The position numbers and the translations under genes are program-made. Under the pieces are notes generated by a model. It did no database searches. It had not been told where the DNA came from and saw only the letters and a program-made list of their open reading frames with translations. Source: Flavitalea plasmicola (lineage in GTDB: Bacteria; Bacteroidota; Bacteroidia; Chitinophagales; Chitinophagaceae). From it: a stretch of DNA of 64,000 bases. Shown piece by piece: positions 53,536 through 62,107 of this stretch. The stretch's first letter is position 1, and every line of letters starts with the position of its first letter. The stretch spans positions 186,001-250,000 of the forward strand of contig NZ_JAUOTO010000003.1 of assembly GCF_030546645.1 (NCBI RefSeq). Reading direction: 5' to 3'.

Positions 53536-54888
53536 ATGATAAAAAGCTGGCTCATATTACTGGTCTTGACAACCCGTATCTGCGCATATGCCAACGGCCC
53601 ATTCCCTCCCGGCAAGCTCATAGAAAAAGTCGTCTGCAAAAACGACTCATCCCAATCCTATGCCCTCTATGTGCCAGTAAAAGCCGGCAATGGCCCATCG
53701 CCCATTATCTACTTCTTCGACCCTCATGGAGACGGAACCCTGCCCCTGAAAAAATACAGATCTCTCGCTGATGCCTACGGTTACATTCTTGCCGGGAGCA
53801 ACAACTCGAAAAATGGCAACGACTGGGCAAGCACGGAGAACATATGGCGCCATCTTTCAGACGACTCGAAGAGCAGGCTGAAGATCAACGAAGCCCGTAT
53901 ATATACCTGTGGTTTCTCAGGCGGGGCCAAAGTGGCCAGTTTTATCGCGCTGCAACATCCGGGAGTAAAAGGAGTGATCGCCGGTGGCGCAGGGCTTCCC
54001 GACGGTACACCTCCTGGCGATTATAATTTCAGCTTTACGGCGATAGCGGGGGAAGGAGATATGAACCTGACGGATCTTGTAGCCATCGATGGCAGCCTGG
54101 CCGGAACACGCACGCGGCATCGTATCATTATTTTCGACGGTATACATGAATGGGCGCCCGGGAACATCATGAACCTGGCCTTCGCGGGCCTGCAATTCGA
54201 TGCTATAAGACAAGGGGCCATTCCGAAGGACAATGCATTGATCACCAGCTATGTGGCAGACAGTAAGAAACGGCTGACCGTATACGTCCAGTCTCATCGC
54301 TTCATAAAGGCGATGCAGGAGTGTCAGCTTTCTATCAGCCTGCTGGACGGGCTCAGTCCTGAAACCAACTGGTTCCAGACACGGGCAGCGTCCCTTGCGA
54401 ATGATCCGCAGTATCAACAGCAGTTACGGTCCCGGCAATCTCAGTTTGCCCGGGAACAGAACATCAAGGAGGAATACATGCAGCATTTTCAACAGCAGGA
54501 CATGCCTTACTGGACCACCGCCATACACGACCTGCAAATAAAGGCCGCCGCAAAAACGCCTGAAAGAGGAATGTATCAGCGGCTGCAGGCTTATCTTTCT
54601 TTGGCATTCTATTCCCTCAGCAATCGCCTGATCGGCAACAATGAAAATGATGGAGCCCGGTATTTTACAGAACTGTATAAAACCGCGGATCCAACCAATA
54701 GTGAAGCCTGGTATTTTTCTGCTGTTCTGCATATCCGGGAGAAGAACGCGCAGGCGGCCGAACATGATCTCCAAATGGCGGTCCAATGCGGGTTCAATGA
54801 TAAAAGCCGCCTGGTCCGGCAGCCGGAATTTAAGACGCTCGACCTGTCCAGGGTCACTGCAGCAATTCAACAGGCAGCTGCCCGATAG
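53536..54888 (+). CDS. Exported alpha/beta hydrolase with helical C-terminal region
   Basis: 450 residues from the ATG at 53536. Signal peptide (LILLVLTTRICAYA). The alpha/beta-hydrolase core shows YFFDPHGDG near the oxyanion region, YTCGFSGGAKVA with the nucleophile Ser, and FDGIHEWAPGN with the candidate catalytic His. The C-terminal 150 residues are helical with TPR-like pattern (AWYFSAVLHIREKNAQAAEH). Resembles esterase/depolymerase-like proteins. The 3' end overlaps the convergent DUF1080 gene by 35 bases. Confidence 0.8.
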   Translation: MIKSWLILLVLTTRICAYANGPFPPGKLIEKVVCKNDSSQSYALYVPVKAGNGPSPIIYFFDPHGDGTLPLKKYRSLADAYGYILAGSNNSKNGNDWASTENIWRHLSDDSKSRLKINEARIYTCGFSGGAKVASFIALQHPGVKGVIAGGAGLPDGTPPGDYNFSFTAIAGEGDMNLTDLVAIDGSLAGTRTRHRIIIFDGIHEWAPGNIMNLAFAGLQFDAIRQGAIPKDNALITSYVADSKKRLTVYVQSHRFIKAMQECQLSISLLDGLSPETNWFQTRAASLANDPQYQQQLRSRQSQFAREQNIKEEYMQHFQQQDMPYWTTAIHDLQIKAAAKTPERGMYQRLQAYLSLAFYSLSNRLIGNNENDGARYFTELYKTADPTNSEAWYFSAVLHIREKNAQAAEHDLQMAVQCGFNDKSRLVRQPEFKTLDLSRVTAAIQQAAAR

Positions 54889-55648
54889 ACTGTATTCTTA
54901 TTCCTTTGTAAAAAATCTCGGCGCCTTCCGACTGTAGCTGTATCTTACCTTCCGTGAGGGGGAGCACCTCGCCCTTTTCCACCTGGCCATTGTGGTACAG
55001 GATCATCATCACCTTGCCATTGACCACATGTATGCTGGTGTCGCCATGACAATATAGGTCCAGCGTGTTCCATTCTCCCGAAGGCCTTTCCGCATCGCCG
55101 CCTTTGACGCAATGCCGACCTATATTGTTATCATTCCTGAAAGCGTATAGTTGCCCAGCAGGGTTGTATACATATTGGCTGTCCGATCTTTTCAGCGCAG
55201 GGATCCCTGCCGTACCCCCGGCGCATCCCCAATAATCGCCGCAATTCCCTTCCTCCACCTGGAATTCCTGGCTGCGCATCCAGGCGCCTGCATCCGCGCC
55301 ATAGGGACCGACGGAATGATATAACAAGCCGCTGTCCTTTTTCTTATTTTTTTTCTTACCCCAGGTGAGCGTTCCCCATTTGAACATCAGCTGTAAATGA
55401 TAGTTCCCGAATTCCTTTTGGGTGGAAATGGCCCCTGTCATTTCGCCGGAGACACGGATAACATTTTCATTTCCATCGCGGACAATAGTGAAGACCTTTT
55501 TAGGATCATGATTTAGTCCTCCCTTGCCACTGCTGTCCGGCCTGAGATAAGAATCCCATCCCCTGAGGTCTTTACCGTTGTATAACGGGGCCCATTTGTC
55601 CTGCCGGGTAAAAAAGCCGGCGAGCAGCAGCAGAAAGAAATATTTCAT
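54854..55648 (-). CDS. DUF1080 (3-keto-disaccharide hydrolase-type) protein
   Basis: 264 residues with an N-terminal signal (YFFLLLLAGFFT). DUF1080 concanavalin-like fold: WAPLYNGKDLRGWDSYL, NYHLQLMFKWGT, SGLLYHSVGP, SQEFQVEEGNCGDYWGC and IQLQSEGAEIFYKGIRI. The Pfam family is now described as 3-keto-disaccharide hydrolase, acting on oxidised glycosides in the periplasm. One of two in the window; their partner oxidase is not adjacent (a GMC oxidoreductase lies 45 kb away). Eleven bases upstream ends a YwqG-like gene. Confidence 0.9.
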   Translation of the reverse strand: MKYFFLLLLAGFFTRQDKWAPLYNGKDLRGWDSYLRPDSSGKGGLNHDPKKVFTIVRDGNENVIRVSGEMTGAISTQKEFGNYHLQLMFKWGTLTWGKKKNKKKDSGLLYHSVGPYGADAGAWMRSQEFQVEEGNCGDYWGCAGGTAGIPALKRSDSQYVYNPAGQLYAFRNDNNIGRHCVKGGDAERPSGEWNTLDLYCHGDTSIHVVNGKVMMILYHNGQVEKGEVLPLTEGKIQLQSEGAEIFYKGIRIQSIGQLPVELLQ

Positions 55649-55658
55649 AATTGAATGT

Positions 55659-56543
55659 TTAGCCGCAATCCCAATTGTACAGCACGCGGGAGAAATCTTT
55701 TTTCGCCAGGTCTTCCGGAGCGATGAAGAAGTTTCCTACGCCTGCATCCCCCCACATGATCTCCGCATCGGTGTCCATCTGGAATAATAATATATAATCC
55801 TTCACCGGCCCTTCGTCATCACGGGGGTCCCACTGGGTGAAATAAGCATATCCACCTATCTTATGGCCGCTGCCCTGAAAGGCCTTCCACATTTCTTCCT
55901 CCAGCTCATCGGCGATGGCAGAATGCTCCTCCTTGATCGTCATAAAAAAAGCCTCATGCCGTCCGAAACGTATATCCGCCACGCCCACATAATCATCCAG
56001 CTGCTGGAAGGACAGCGTATGGGGCGTATATAACGGAACATTATAGCTGTCGGTGTCTCCGAGCGCCAGGAAATCAAAATTCGTTTCGTGTTCATGCACT
56101 TCCTCTTCTTCGAAGAACAGCACTCTGAAATTTTTCTGGGACTGCCCGTCATTAAAATCCAGCCCGTATGCGTCTCCGCCGGATATATAGAACTGCAGAT
56201 AGCCGCTGGCGGGGAAGCCCGCCAAGGGAGGCAGGTCGGAACAGCGGATCTGGGCCAGTGGGTAGAGAAACTTCCCTTCCGCATCTGTAGGATAGGGAAA
56301 TCCCTTTGGAAGGGCAGGGTAGTAGCCAAAAGAACTCTGCAGCAGGGAAAGACTGGTTGCAGGCGTTGCCTCAATTTTAATATAGGGCAGCCTGGTCCTT
56401 TCGATGTCCATCCAATGTGCCGCCAATGCCCTCGAAAGCTGGAGTCCCGGCATCACTTCTATTTTTTCCAACAACCTGTGATCCTCATCTGAAGGTTTTT
56501 TATTATACTCATTATCGCCAAAAAGATTGCGCACTACACCCAT
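55659..56543 (-). CDS. YwqG-like DUF1963 protein
   Basis: 294 residues from the ATG at 56543. A longer frame to 56702 is rejected: it would overlap the divergent small gene at 56607. DUF1963 motifs: SSFGYYPALPKGFPYP, FLYPLAQIRCSDLP, GYLQFYI, and HKIGGYAYFTQWDPR with LLFQMDTDAEIMWGDAGVGNFFI. YwqG family is of unknown function. Ends 10 bases before the DUF1080 gene, so the two may be co-transcribed. Confidence 0.88.
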   Translation of the reverse strand: MGVVRNLFGDNEYNKKPSDEDHRLLEKIEVMPGLQLSRALAAHWMDIERTRLPYIKIEATPATSLSLLQSSFGYYPALPKGFPYPTDAEGKFLYPLAQIRCSDLPPLAGFPASGYLQFYISGGDAYGLDFNDGQSQKNFRVLFFEEEEVHEHETNFDFLALGDTDSYNVPLYTPHTLSFQQLDDYVGVADIRFGRHEAFFMTIKEEHSAIADELEEEMWKAFQGSGHKIGGYAYFTQWDPRDDEGPVKDYILLFQMDTDAEIMWGDAGVGNFFIAPEDLAKKDFSRVLYNWDCG

Positions 56544-56606
56544 GAGATGGAAATTTATTTTATCTAAGATACGGCTTGTTTGATAATAGCCTATTTTCAC
56601 AGGACA

Positions 56607-56849
56607 ATGGAAGATATATTTCTCATCCCGGTGAATTACAATAACGCCGAAAGGCAGTTTGAGGCCACGCTGCAGGTCCTCGGTTACATCCACCGTTTTC
56701 ACGTCGATGTAGATGGAATGGATGTCATCTTCGAGCGGGATGAAGAAGGCAATTACCGGGCGATCATACCACCGGAAACGCCAGGCAAACTTCCTTCAAC
56801 GGAGCTGTTGCAGCGTATAGCGGAAGCGATCGCGCAAATTTTGGCCTAG
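56607..56849 (+). CDS. Small hypothetical protein (80 residues)
   Basis: Preceded by AGGACA as a plausible ribosome-binding site. Starts MEDIFLIPVNYNNAERQFEA and ends in a helix QRIAEAIAQILA, with mixed alpha/beta pattern in between (YIHRFHVDVDGMDVIFERDEEG). No family recognised, but it looks like a short cytosolic protein conserved in composition. Divergent from the YwqG-like gene (63 bases) and 30 bases before the esterase gene. Confidence 0.65.
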   Translation: MEDIFLIPVNYNNAERQFEATLQVLGYIHRFHVDVDGMDVIFERDEEGNYRAIIPPETPGKLPSTELLQRIAEAIAQILA

Positions 56850-56879
56850 TTTGACAGCGCCTGCCTTATATTTGTCCTC

Positions 56880-57965
56880 ATGCAAAACAGACAATGCTGC
56901 CTGCTTCTCCTGCTGGTTATAACTATCGCTTGCCGAAGCCATGCGCAGGACTCTACTGTCCGCTTTAATGACCCGCGTATCCACTACATGGGAAGAGTAG
57001 CCATGACGGATAGCGCAGCACAGCTTTCCTGGACGGCTACATCCGCCTCCATTCAATTCAACGGTACAGGAATAAAGGCGCTGCTAAAGGACGAACGGGG
57101 CGATAATTATTACACTATTGTGGTGGATGGCAAGCCGGCAGGCGTCTTGCACCCTGACAGCCTGAAAGCAGCGTATACGCTGGTGTCAGGAATGCAGCCG
57201 GGCACTCATACCCTGGAGCTATTCAAGCGTACTGAATGGGCGATGGGAAAGACCTGGCTCTATGCGCTGCTGCCGGATGAGCAAACGACCCTGCTATCCG
57301 CCCCTCCTGCAAAAAAACGAAAGATAGAATTCTTTGGCAACTCCATTACCTGTGGGTATGCGGTGGAAGATACCACCGGAAAGGATAGAGGGACGGCACC
57401 GTATGAGAACGCCTATATCAGCTATGCGGCCATCACCGCCAGGCATTTTGGCGCTGAATTCAACTGCACCGCCAAGAGCGGCATTGGGATCACCATCAGC
57501 TGGTTTCCTTTGATCATGCCTGAAATGTATGACCGGTTGGACCCCGCAGATTCCACCAGCAAATGGGACTTTTCCCGATTCAGGCCCGATGTTGTCGTGA
57601 TCAACCTGTTCCAGAATGATTCCTGGCTGGTTAATATGCCGGACCACGAGCAGTTTAAGGCAAAATTTGGAACAACAGCTCCCGGTGCGGACTTTATCGT
57701 CGCGTCCTATCAGAAATTTGTGCAGCAGGTGAGGAGTAAGTATCCCAGGGCATATATCATCTGCATGCTGGGAAATATGGATGCCACTAAAGAAGGCGCT
57801 CCCTGGCCAGGTTATATACAGAAAGCAGTCAGCCTTTTAAAGGATAAAAAAATGTTTACGCTCTTTATTCCCTATAAAGGCACATCCGGACATCCCAGCG
57901 CCAAAGAGCAGGAAATGCTGGCCGATGGCCTGATCCGGTTTATCGACGGGCATATCCGGTGGTAA
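56880..57965 (+). CDS. CE2-like SGNH/GDSL esterase, exported
   Basis: 361 residues with a signal peptide (LLLLLVITIACRSHAQ). An N-terminal jelly-roll domain (about residues 25-130: YMGRVAMTDSAAQLSWTATS, IQFNGTGIKALLKD) is followed by an SGNH hydrolase domain with FFGNSITCGYAVED (nucleophile Ser), VINLFQNDSW and GTSGHPSAKEQ (His). This order is that of carbohydrate esterase family 2, which removes acetyl groups from xylan or mannan-type glycans. Acts outside the inner membrane. Thirty bases after the small hypothetical gene. Confidence 0.9.
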   Translation: MQNRQCCLLLLLVITIACRSHAQDSTVRFNDPRIHYMGRVAMTDSAAQLSWTATSASIQFNGTGIKALLKDERGDNYYTIVVDGKPAGVLHPDSLKAAYTLVSGMQPGTHTLELFKRTEWAMGKTWLYALLPDEQTTLLSAPPAKKRKIEFFGNSITCGYAVEDTTGKDRGTAPYENAYISYAAITARHFGAEFNCTAKSGIGITISWFPLIMPEMYDRLDPADSTSKWDFSRFRPDVVVINLFQNDSWLVNMPDHEQFKAKFGTTAPGADFIVASYQKFVQQVRSKYPRAYIICMLGNMDATKEGAPWPGYIQKAVSLLKDKKMFTLFIPYKGTSGHPSAKEQEMLADGLIRFIDGHIRW

Positions 57966-57976
57966 ATAATTTCGGT

Positions 57977-58693
57977 TTACAGTGATCGGATCTTGATATT
58001 CCGCCACTCGCTTGAGCCAGGATGCTGCTGTAAGGCGATCTTGCCCCTGGCGACCTTTGCAAAGTCGCTGAACATCGCATTCCTGAATTTACTACCCGCG
58101 ACCATTTTGTTCCATTCTTCGCTGCCTATCTGGCCTTCATATGTTTTTATTCCATTAAGCCAGAAGGTAAGATGGCCCTTGTCCTGTAAGATCTTCACCT
58201 GGTTCCATTCCCCAACAGGATTGGGCCTGGATACTGTAGAGTCTCCTGCCATATCGTAAAGGCAGCCCGCCAGGTGATTTTGCTTTTTATTGTCAGAGGC
58301 ATCCTTGTTGTCCAACACCTGCATTTCCGGGCCCGTTAAATAAGTTGCGCTGTATTTAGGATCTTCCTGTATATCGAAAATGATACCGCTGTTGCTGCCC
58401 TTCGCCACTTTCCATTGCAGCTGCAGCTCAAAGTTCTCGAATGTCTCATTCGTTACAATATCTCCACCCCCGCTGTTGGGCTGGGAAGGATCGAATACCA
58501 GCGCTTCGTCCTTCACCTGCCATTTTGCTCCTACCGTATCTCTTAGATAGGTATGCCAACCTTTGGTCGTTTTGCCGTCAAACAATAATTTCCAGCCTTC
58601 TTTTTTTTCTTTCTTTGTAAGCGTATTCGGTTTTTGAGCAATTGCGACACAGGCTGACAGAAGAAATGCGGCGAAGATCAATGTCTTTTTCAT
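57977..58693 (-). CDS. DUF1080 protein, second copy
   Basis: 238 residues with a signal peptide (TLIFAAFLLSACVAIAQ). Blocks: EGWKLLFDGKTTKGWHTY, ENFELQLQWKVAKGSNSGI, GPEMQVLDNKDASDNKKQ, and PVGEWNQVKILQDKGHLTFW. Family as for the other copy, but from a different subtype (more compact, no inserted region), so the two probably act on different substrates. Convergent with the CE2-like gene (11 bases), divergent from the nitrilase gene. Confidence 0.92.
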   Translation of the reverse strand: MKKTLIFAAFLLSACVAIAQKPNTLTKKEKKEGWKLLFDGKTTKGWHTYLRDTVGAKWQVKDEALVFDPSQPNSGGGDIVTNETFENFELQLQWKVAKGSNSGIIFDIQEDPKYSATYLTGPEMQVLDNKDASDNKKQNHLAGCLYDMAGDSTVSRPNPVGEWNQVKILQDKGHLTFWLNGIKTYEGQIGSEEWNKMVAGSKFRNAMFSDFAKVARGKIALQQHPGSSEWRNIKIRSL

Positions 58694-58702
58694 TCATGTT
58701 GG

Positions 58703-58734
58703 TTTGCGGTGCCTAAGGTAATGAAATATGTTTT
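58703..58734 (+). promoter_or_regulatory. Candidate promoter for the nitrilase-family gene
   Basis: TTTG (58703-58706), 20-base spacer, TATGTTTT (58727-58734), close to the TTTG/TAnnTTTG Bacteroidota consensus. The start of transcription would be near 58741, 20 bases before the ATG. Lies in the gap between the divergent DUF1080 and nitrilase genes. Confidence 0.45.
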
Positions 58735-58761
58735 TAGCATAAAACATTCTTAACTTGAGGC

Positions 58762-59574
58762 ATGAAGATAGCTGTAGCCTCCCCTCCATTTCCGGGGTCT
58801 GTGAATGACGGCCTTTACTGGCTGGAGAAGCTGGTGAAAGAAGCTTCAGCGCAACAGGCCGATATCATTTGCTTTCCCGAGTCCTACCTGCCGGGCTACC
58901 CGGGCATGGGATATACGCCGGAAGACCGAACGGAAGAAAACTTACGGTCGGCGCTGGACAAAGTATGCCGGATCGCGGCTGAAAATTCCATAGCGATCAT
59001 TATCCCCATGGACTGGCATCATGCTGACGGATTGTTAAATGTAGCCCACGTTGTATCGGGGACGGGAGAGATATTAGGTTACCAAACCAAAAATCAGCTT
59101 GACCCTACTGAAGATCATTTTTGGACGGCGGGTACAACGCGTCATATTTTCGAGGTGAAAGGCGTGAAGTTCGGCATCACCATTTGCCACGAAGGGTTCC
59201 GCTATCCCGAATCCGTAAGATGGGCAGCTCAACATGATGCCAGGATCGTTTTTCATCCGCATTTTGTCGGCAGCAATACCGAAGGACTATCGTTGACGGA
59301 GTGGGGTAGTAAGGAAAATCCTTATTATGAGAAAGCAATGATGATGAGAGCTTTGGAAAATACCATTTTCTTTGCCAGCTCAAATTATGCTTCACGTTAT
59401 CCCGATTCGGCCAGCTCGATCATTGCACCGGATGGAACCTGCATTGCCCATGTAGCGTATGGAGAACCAGGGATCGCTGTCGCAGACATCGATATTGCGC
59501 TTGCCACCGGCCTGTTGGCAAAGCGGTTTAAAAATGAGCTGTACGGAGTTCCCAGTAAATCCTCTATTTCTTAA
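58762..59574 (+). CDS. Nitrilase-superfamily carbon-nitrogen hydrolase
   Basis: 270 residues. The catalytic triad is intact: Glu40 in CFPESYLPGY, Lys111 in YQTKNQLDP, and Cys143 in TICHEGFRYP. Fold signatures for an alpha-beta-beta-alpha sandwich are present. Members hydrolyse nitriles, amides or carbamoyl groups in the cytoplasm; the substrate here is not recognisable. Start at 58762 is the only good ATG. No operon partner: the next gene begins 77 bases downstream and is an ABC permease. Confidence 0.93.
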   Translation: MKIAVASPPFPGSVNDGLYWLEKLVKEASAQQADIICFPESYLPGYPGMGYTPEDRTEENLRSALDKVCRIAAENSIAIIIPMDWHHADGLLNVAHVVSGTGEILGYQTKNQLDPTEDHFWTAGTTRHIFEVKGVKFGITICHEGFRYPESVRWAAQHDARIVFHPHFVGSNTEGLSLTEWGSKENPYYEKAMMMRALENTIFFASSNYASRYPDSASSIIAPDGTCIAHVAYGEPGIAVADIDIALATGLLAKRFKNELYGVPSKSSIS

Positions 59575-59651
59575 GACAGGTGTAACCTCTCCGGCGTCCG
59601 CCTCGTCTGAATGCTTTCTGGCTGGAAAACCTTTCCTAACCTCAAACTATT

Positions 59652-62093
59652 ATGATGATCTTCAATTACCTGAAAGTAGGGCTTCGGAATATCCTGAAAT
59701 ACAAAGGATTCTCATTCATCAACGTATTTGGGTTGGCCGCGGCGATGTCAGTATGCATGCTGATCATGTTGATGCTGGCCGACCAGCGCAGCTACGACCA
59801 GTTCCATATAAACAAAAAAAATATTTATCGCATCCTTTGTGACGCCCCGGAATTTAGACATCCCTATGCTACGAGCCCATTCCCCCTGGCCCGCAAGCTA
59901 AAAAATGAAAGCCCTGCTGTCAGGGAAGCCACCAGCCTGGTGATGGGAGTAGGGGGGGATGCGCTGTATAATGGACGAACCGTGGAAATGCGCGGGTATT
60001 TTGCCGACACTTCTTTCTTCGATGTGTTTAGCTTCGAGCTTGGTAAGGGCAGCCTGGACGCCGCGCTTCGTGCCCCCAATTCCATGGTACTGTCCGCAGA
60101 GGCGGCCCATCGCCTGTTCAATGATGAGGATCCTATCGGCCGGACGGTGGAATTCTCCGACCGGGGACTGTCTGTTTTTTCCGGCGGAGGCGAATCGTCC
60201 GTCCCAGTGAAATGGGGCATCTATACCATTACGGGTGTCCTCGCAGACAAAGCATACAAGTCTCATTTGAAATTTGATGTCCTTGTTTCCTTATCCTCCA
60301 TGCCTGCTTTGATCAACAGCAAGAAGATGGAAGACCTTGGCGCCAACTGGAAAAACTTCTTTCGATGCTATACTTATGCGCTGCTCGCACCCGGGAAGAC
60401 GGAGTCCGATCTGAACGTTTCTCTTCACCGGATCGTCTCGACTACTTACGCCGGTTTCCCGGACCTTAAACAGTTCAGCATGACGGGACAAAGGCTCACC
60501 AGCATCTCGCCCGGCATTTTGCTGGGTAATGAACCTAATATCGTTTTACCGAGGATCGTGTATTATTTTCTCTCGGTCCTTGCTTTTGTGATCATGCTGT
60601 CGGCCTGTCTGAACTATACAAACCTGTCGATCGCCAGGGCGCTGACCCGGGCAAAGGAGATCGGCGTACGCAAGGTCAATGGGGCTACCAGGAAGAATAT
60701 CGTCTTACAGTTCCTCAGCGAATCGATCCTCATGGCGCTGTCCGCCCTGATCATGGCTGTTCTCTTTCTTTTGCTCATCAGGGCGGCTTTTTTAAACCTT
60801 TGGGTCAACCAGTCCCTGCATTTCAGCCTGGACGGCGGGTTTTGGGTCTATCTTGGCTTTGCAGGATTTGCCCTGCTGATCGGACTGGTGTCAGGCATCT
60901 ATCCCGCTTTTTATCTCTCCGGTTTTCAGCCATTGAAGGCGCTCAGGAATTTTGCAAGCCTGCGCCCCGGAAAATTGGGCATGCGAAAAATATTAAGTAT
61001 CGTCCAGTTCTCCGTCTCGCTGATCTTTATCATCAGCTCCATCCTCATTTTTAACCAATCCATGCATTTTTTGAAATTCGACTATGAATTCAATTCCAAG
61101 AACATTGTGAACATCGATCTGCAGGGAAATGAGTACCATGTTGTGTCCGGAGAGCTGGCTGCCGTGGCCGGCGTCGAAAAGATCTCTGCCTGTGATTATG
61201 TCCCTGTGACCGGAAGATCCGAAGGCACAAGTGTTAAGCAGGCGGAGAGCAGGGATGACTTTAAAAAAGTCACCGTCCTTCAAACGGATGAAAATTTCGT
61301 AGACAACCTTCAGCTGCGGCTCATAGCCGGCAGAAACCTTCCCGCCGGGGGACCCGCCGGCAGATACGTACTGGTCAACGAAGCTGCCACCCGTGCACTC
61401 GGATATAAATACCCAGGTGAGATCATCGGCCACGTGTTGGTATCGAAATGGAATGATACGATCCCGCTTGTGGTCACGGGCGTGCTGAAGGATTTTCATA
61501 TGAATCTGGATCACGACCAGATCGAGCCCCTGCTGATCCAGAATCAAACTGCCCTCTTTAAATATGCCAACGTCCGCATTGCCTCCCGGGACCTGCGAGG
61601 CACCCTGGCAGCGCTGGAAAGAAAATGGAAGTTGATCGATCCCATACATCCGTTGCGGTATCAATTCTTCGACGATCAGCTGGCCGCCACCTCGCAAGGT
61701 TTCTTCGACGTCGTGTCCATTCTGGGCTTTCTGGCTTTTCTTGCGGTCACTATCGCCTGCCTTGGATTGTTGGGAATGGCTACCTATACGACAGAACGTC
61801 GTCTCAAAGAGGTCGGCGTTCGTAAAGTGCTGGGAGCCTCCCACCGGGGCATCGTGCTGCTGCTCTCCGCCTCATTCATCCGGGTCCTGATCTGGTCAGT
61901 CCTGATCGCGGCGCCTCTCAGCTATATGCTCAACACGCTTTGGTTGAGGAAGTTTCCCAACCGGGTTGAATTCGGTATAGGTACCATTGGGCTTGGGACG
62001 CTGGTATTGCTGGCGCTGGGGCTGCTCACCATCGGGTCCCAAACGCTTCGCGCGGCGAAACAGGATCCTGCGAAAGTGCTGAGAACGGAGTGA
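59652..62093 (+). CDS. MacB/FtsX-type ABC transporter permease
   Basis: 813 residues. Two FtsX modules: the first after a leading span (KYKGFSFINVFGLAAAMSVCML) and a large periplasmic MacB-like core (about 45-280), then three spans including SVLAFVIMLSACLNYTNLSIARAL; the second half repeats the pattern with LSIVQFSVSLIFIISSILIF, a further periplasmic region, and final spans (ILGFLAFLAVTIACLGLLGMATYTTERRLKEVGVRKVLG). Bacteroidota have many such stand-alone permeases working with a separate ATPase. No ATPase gene is adjacent. Substrate unknown; lipoproteins or peptides are common guesses. Confidence 0.95.
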   Translation: MMIFNYLKVGLRNILKYKGFSFINVFGLAAAMSVCMLIMLMLADQRSYDQFHINKKNIYRILCDAPEFRHPYATSPFPLARKLKNESPAVREATSLVMGVGGDALYNGRTVEMRGYFADTSFFDVFSFELGKGSLDAALRAPNSMVLSAEAAHRLFNDEDPIGRTVEFSDRGLSVFSGGGESSVPVKWGIYTITGVLADKAYKSHLKFDVLVSLSSMPALINSKKMEDLGANWKNFFRCYTYALLAPGKTESDLNVSLHRIVSTTYAGFPDLKQFSMTGQRLTSISPGILLGNEPNIVLPRIVYYFLSVLAFVIMLSACLNYTNLSIARALTRAKEIGVRKVNGATRKNIVLQFLSESILMALSALIMAVLFLLLIRAAFLNLWVNQSLHFSLDGGFWVYLGFAGFALLIGLVSGIYPAFYLSGFQPLKALRNFASLRPGKLGMRKILSIVQFSVSLIFIISSILIFNQSMHFLKFDYEFNSKNIVNIDLQGNEYHVVSGELAAVAGVEKISACDYVPVTGRSEGTSVKQAESRDDFKKVTVLQTDENFVDNLQLRLIAGRNLPAGGPAGRYVLVNEAATRALGYKYPGEIIGHVLVSKWNDTIPLVVTGVLKDFHMNLDHDQIEPLLIQNQTALFKYANVRIASRDLRGTLAALERKWKLIDPIHPLRYQFFDDQLAATSQGFFDVVSILGFLAFLAVTIACLGLLGMATYTTERRLKEVGVRKVLGASHRGIVLLLSASFIRVLIWSVLIAAPLSYMLNTLWLRKFPNRVEFGIGTIGLGTLVLLALGLLTIGSQTLRAAKQDPAKVLRTE

Positions 62094-62107
62094 GCTTCGG
62101 TCTTCAT

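Noticed and set aside
56544..56702. N-terminal extension of the YwqG-like gene
   Set aside because: It overlaps the divergent 80-residue gene, which has a plausible ribosome-binding site, and has no DUF1963 features.
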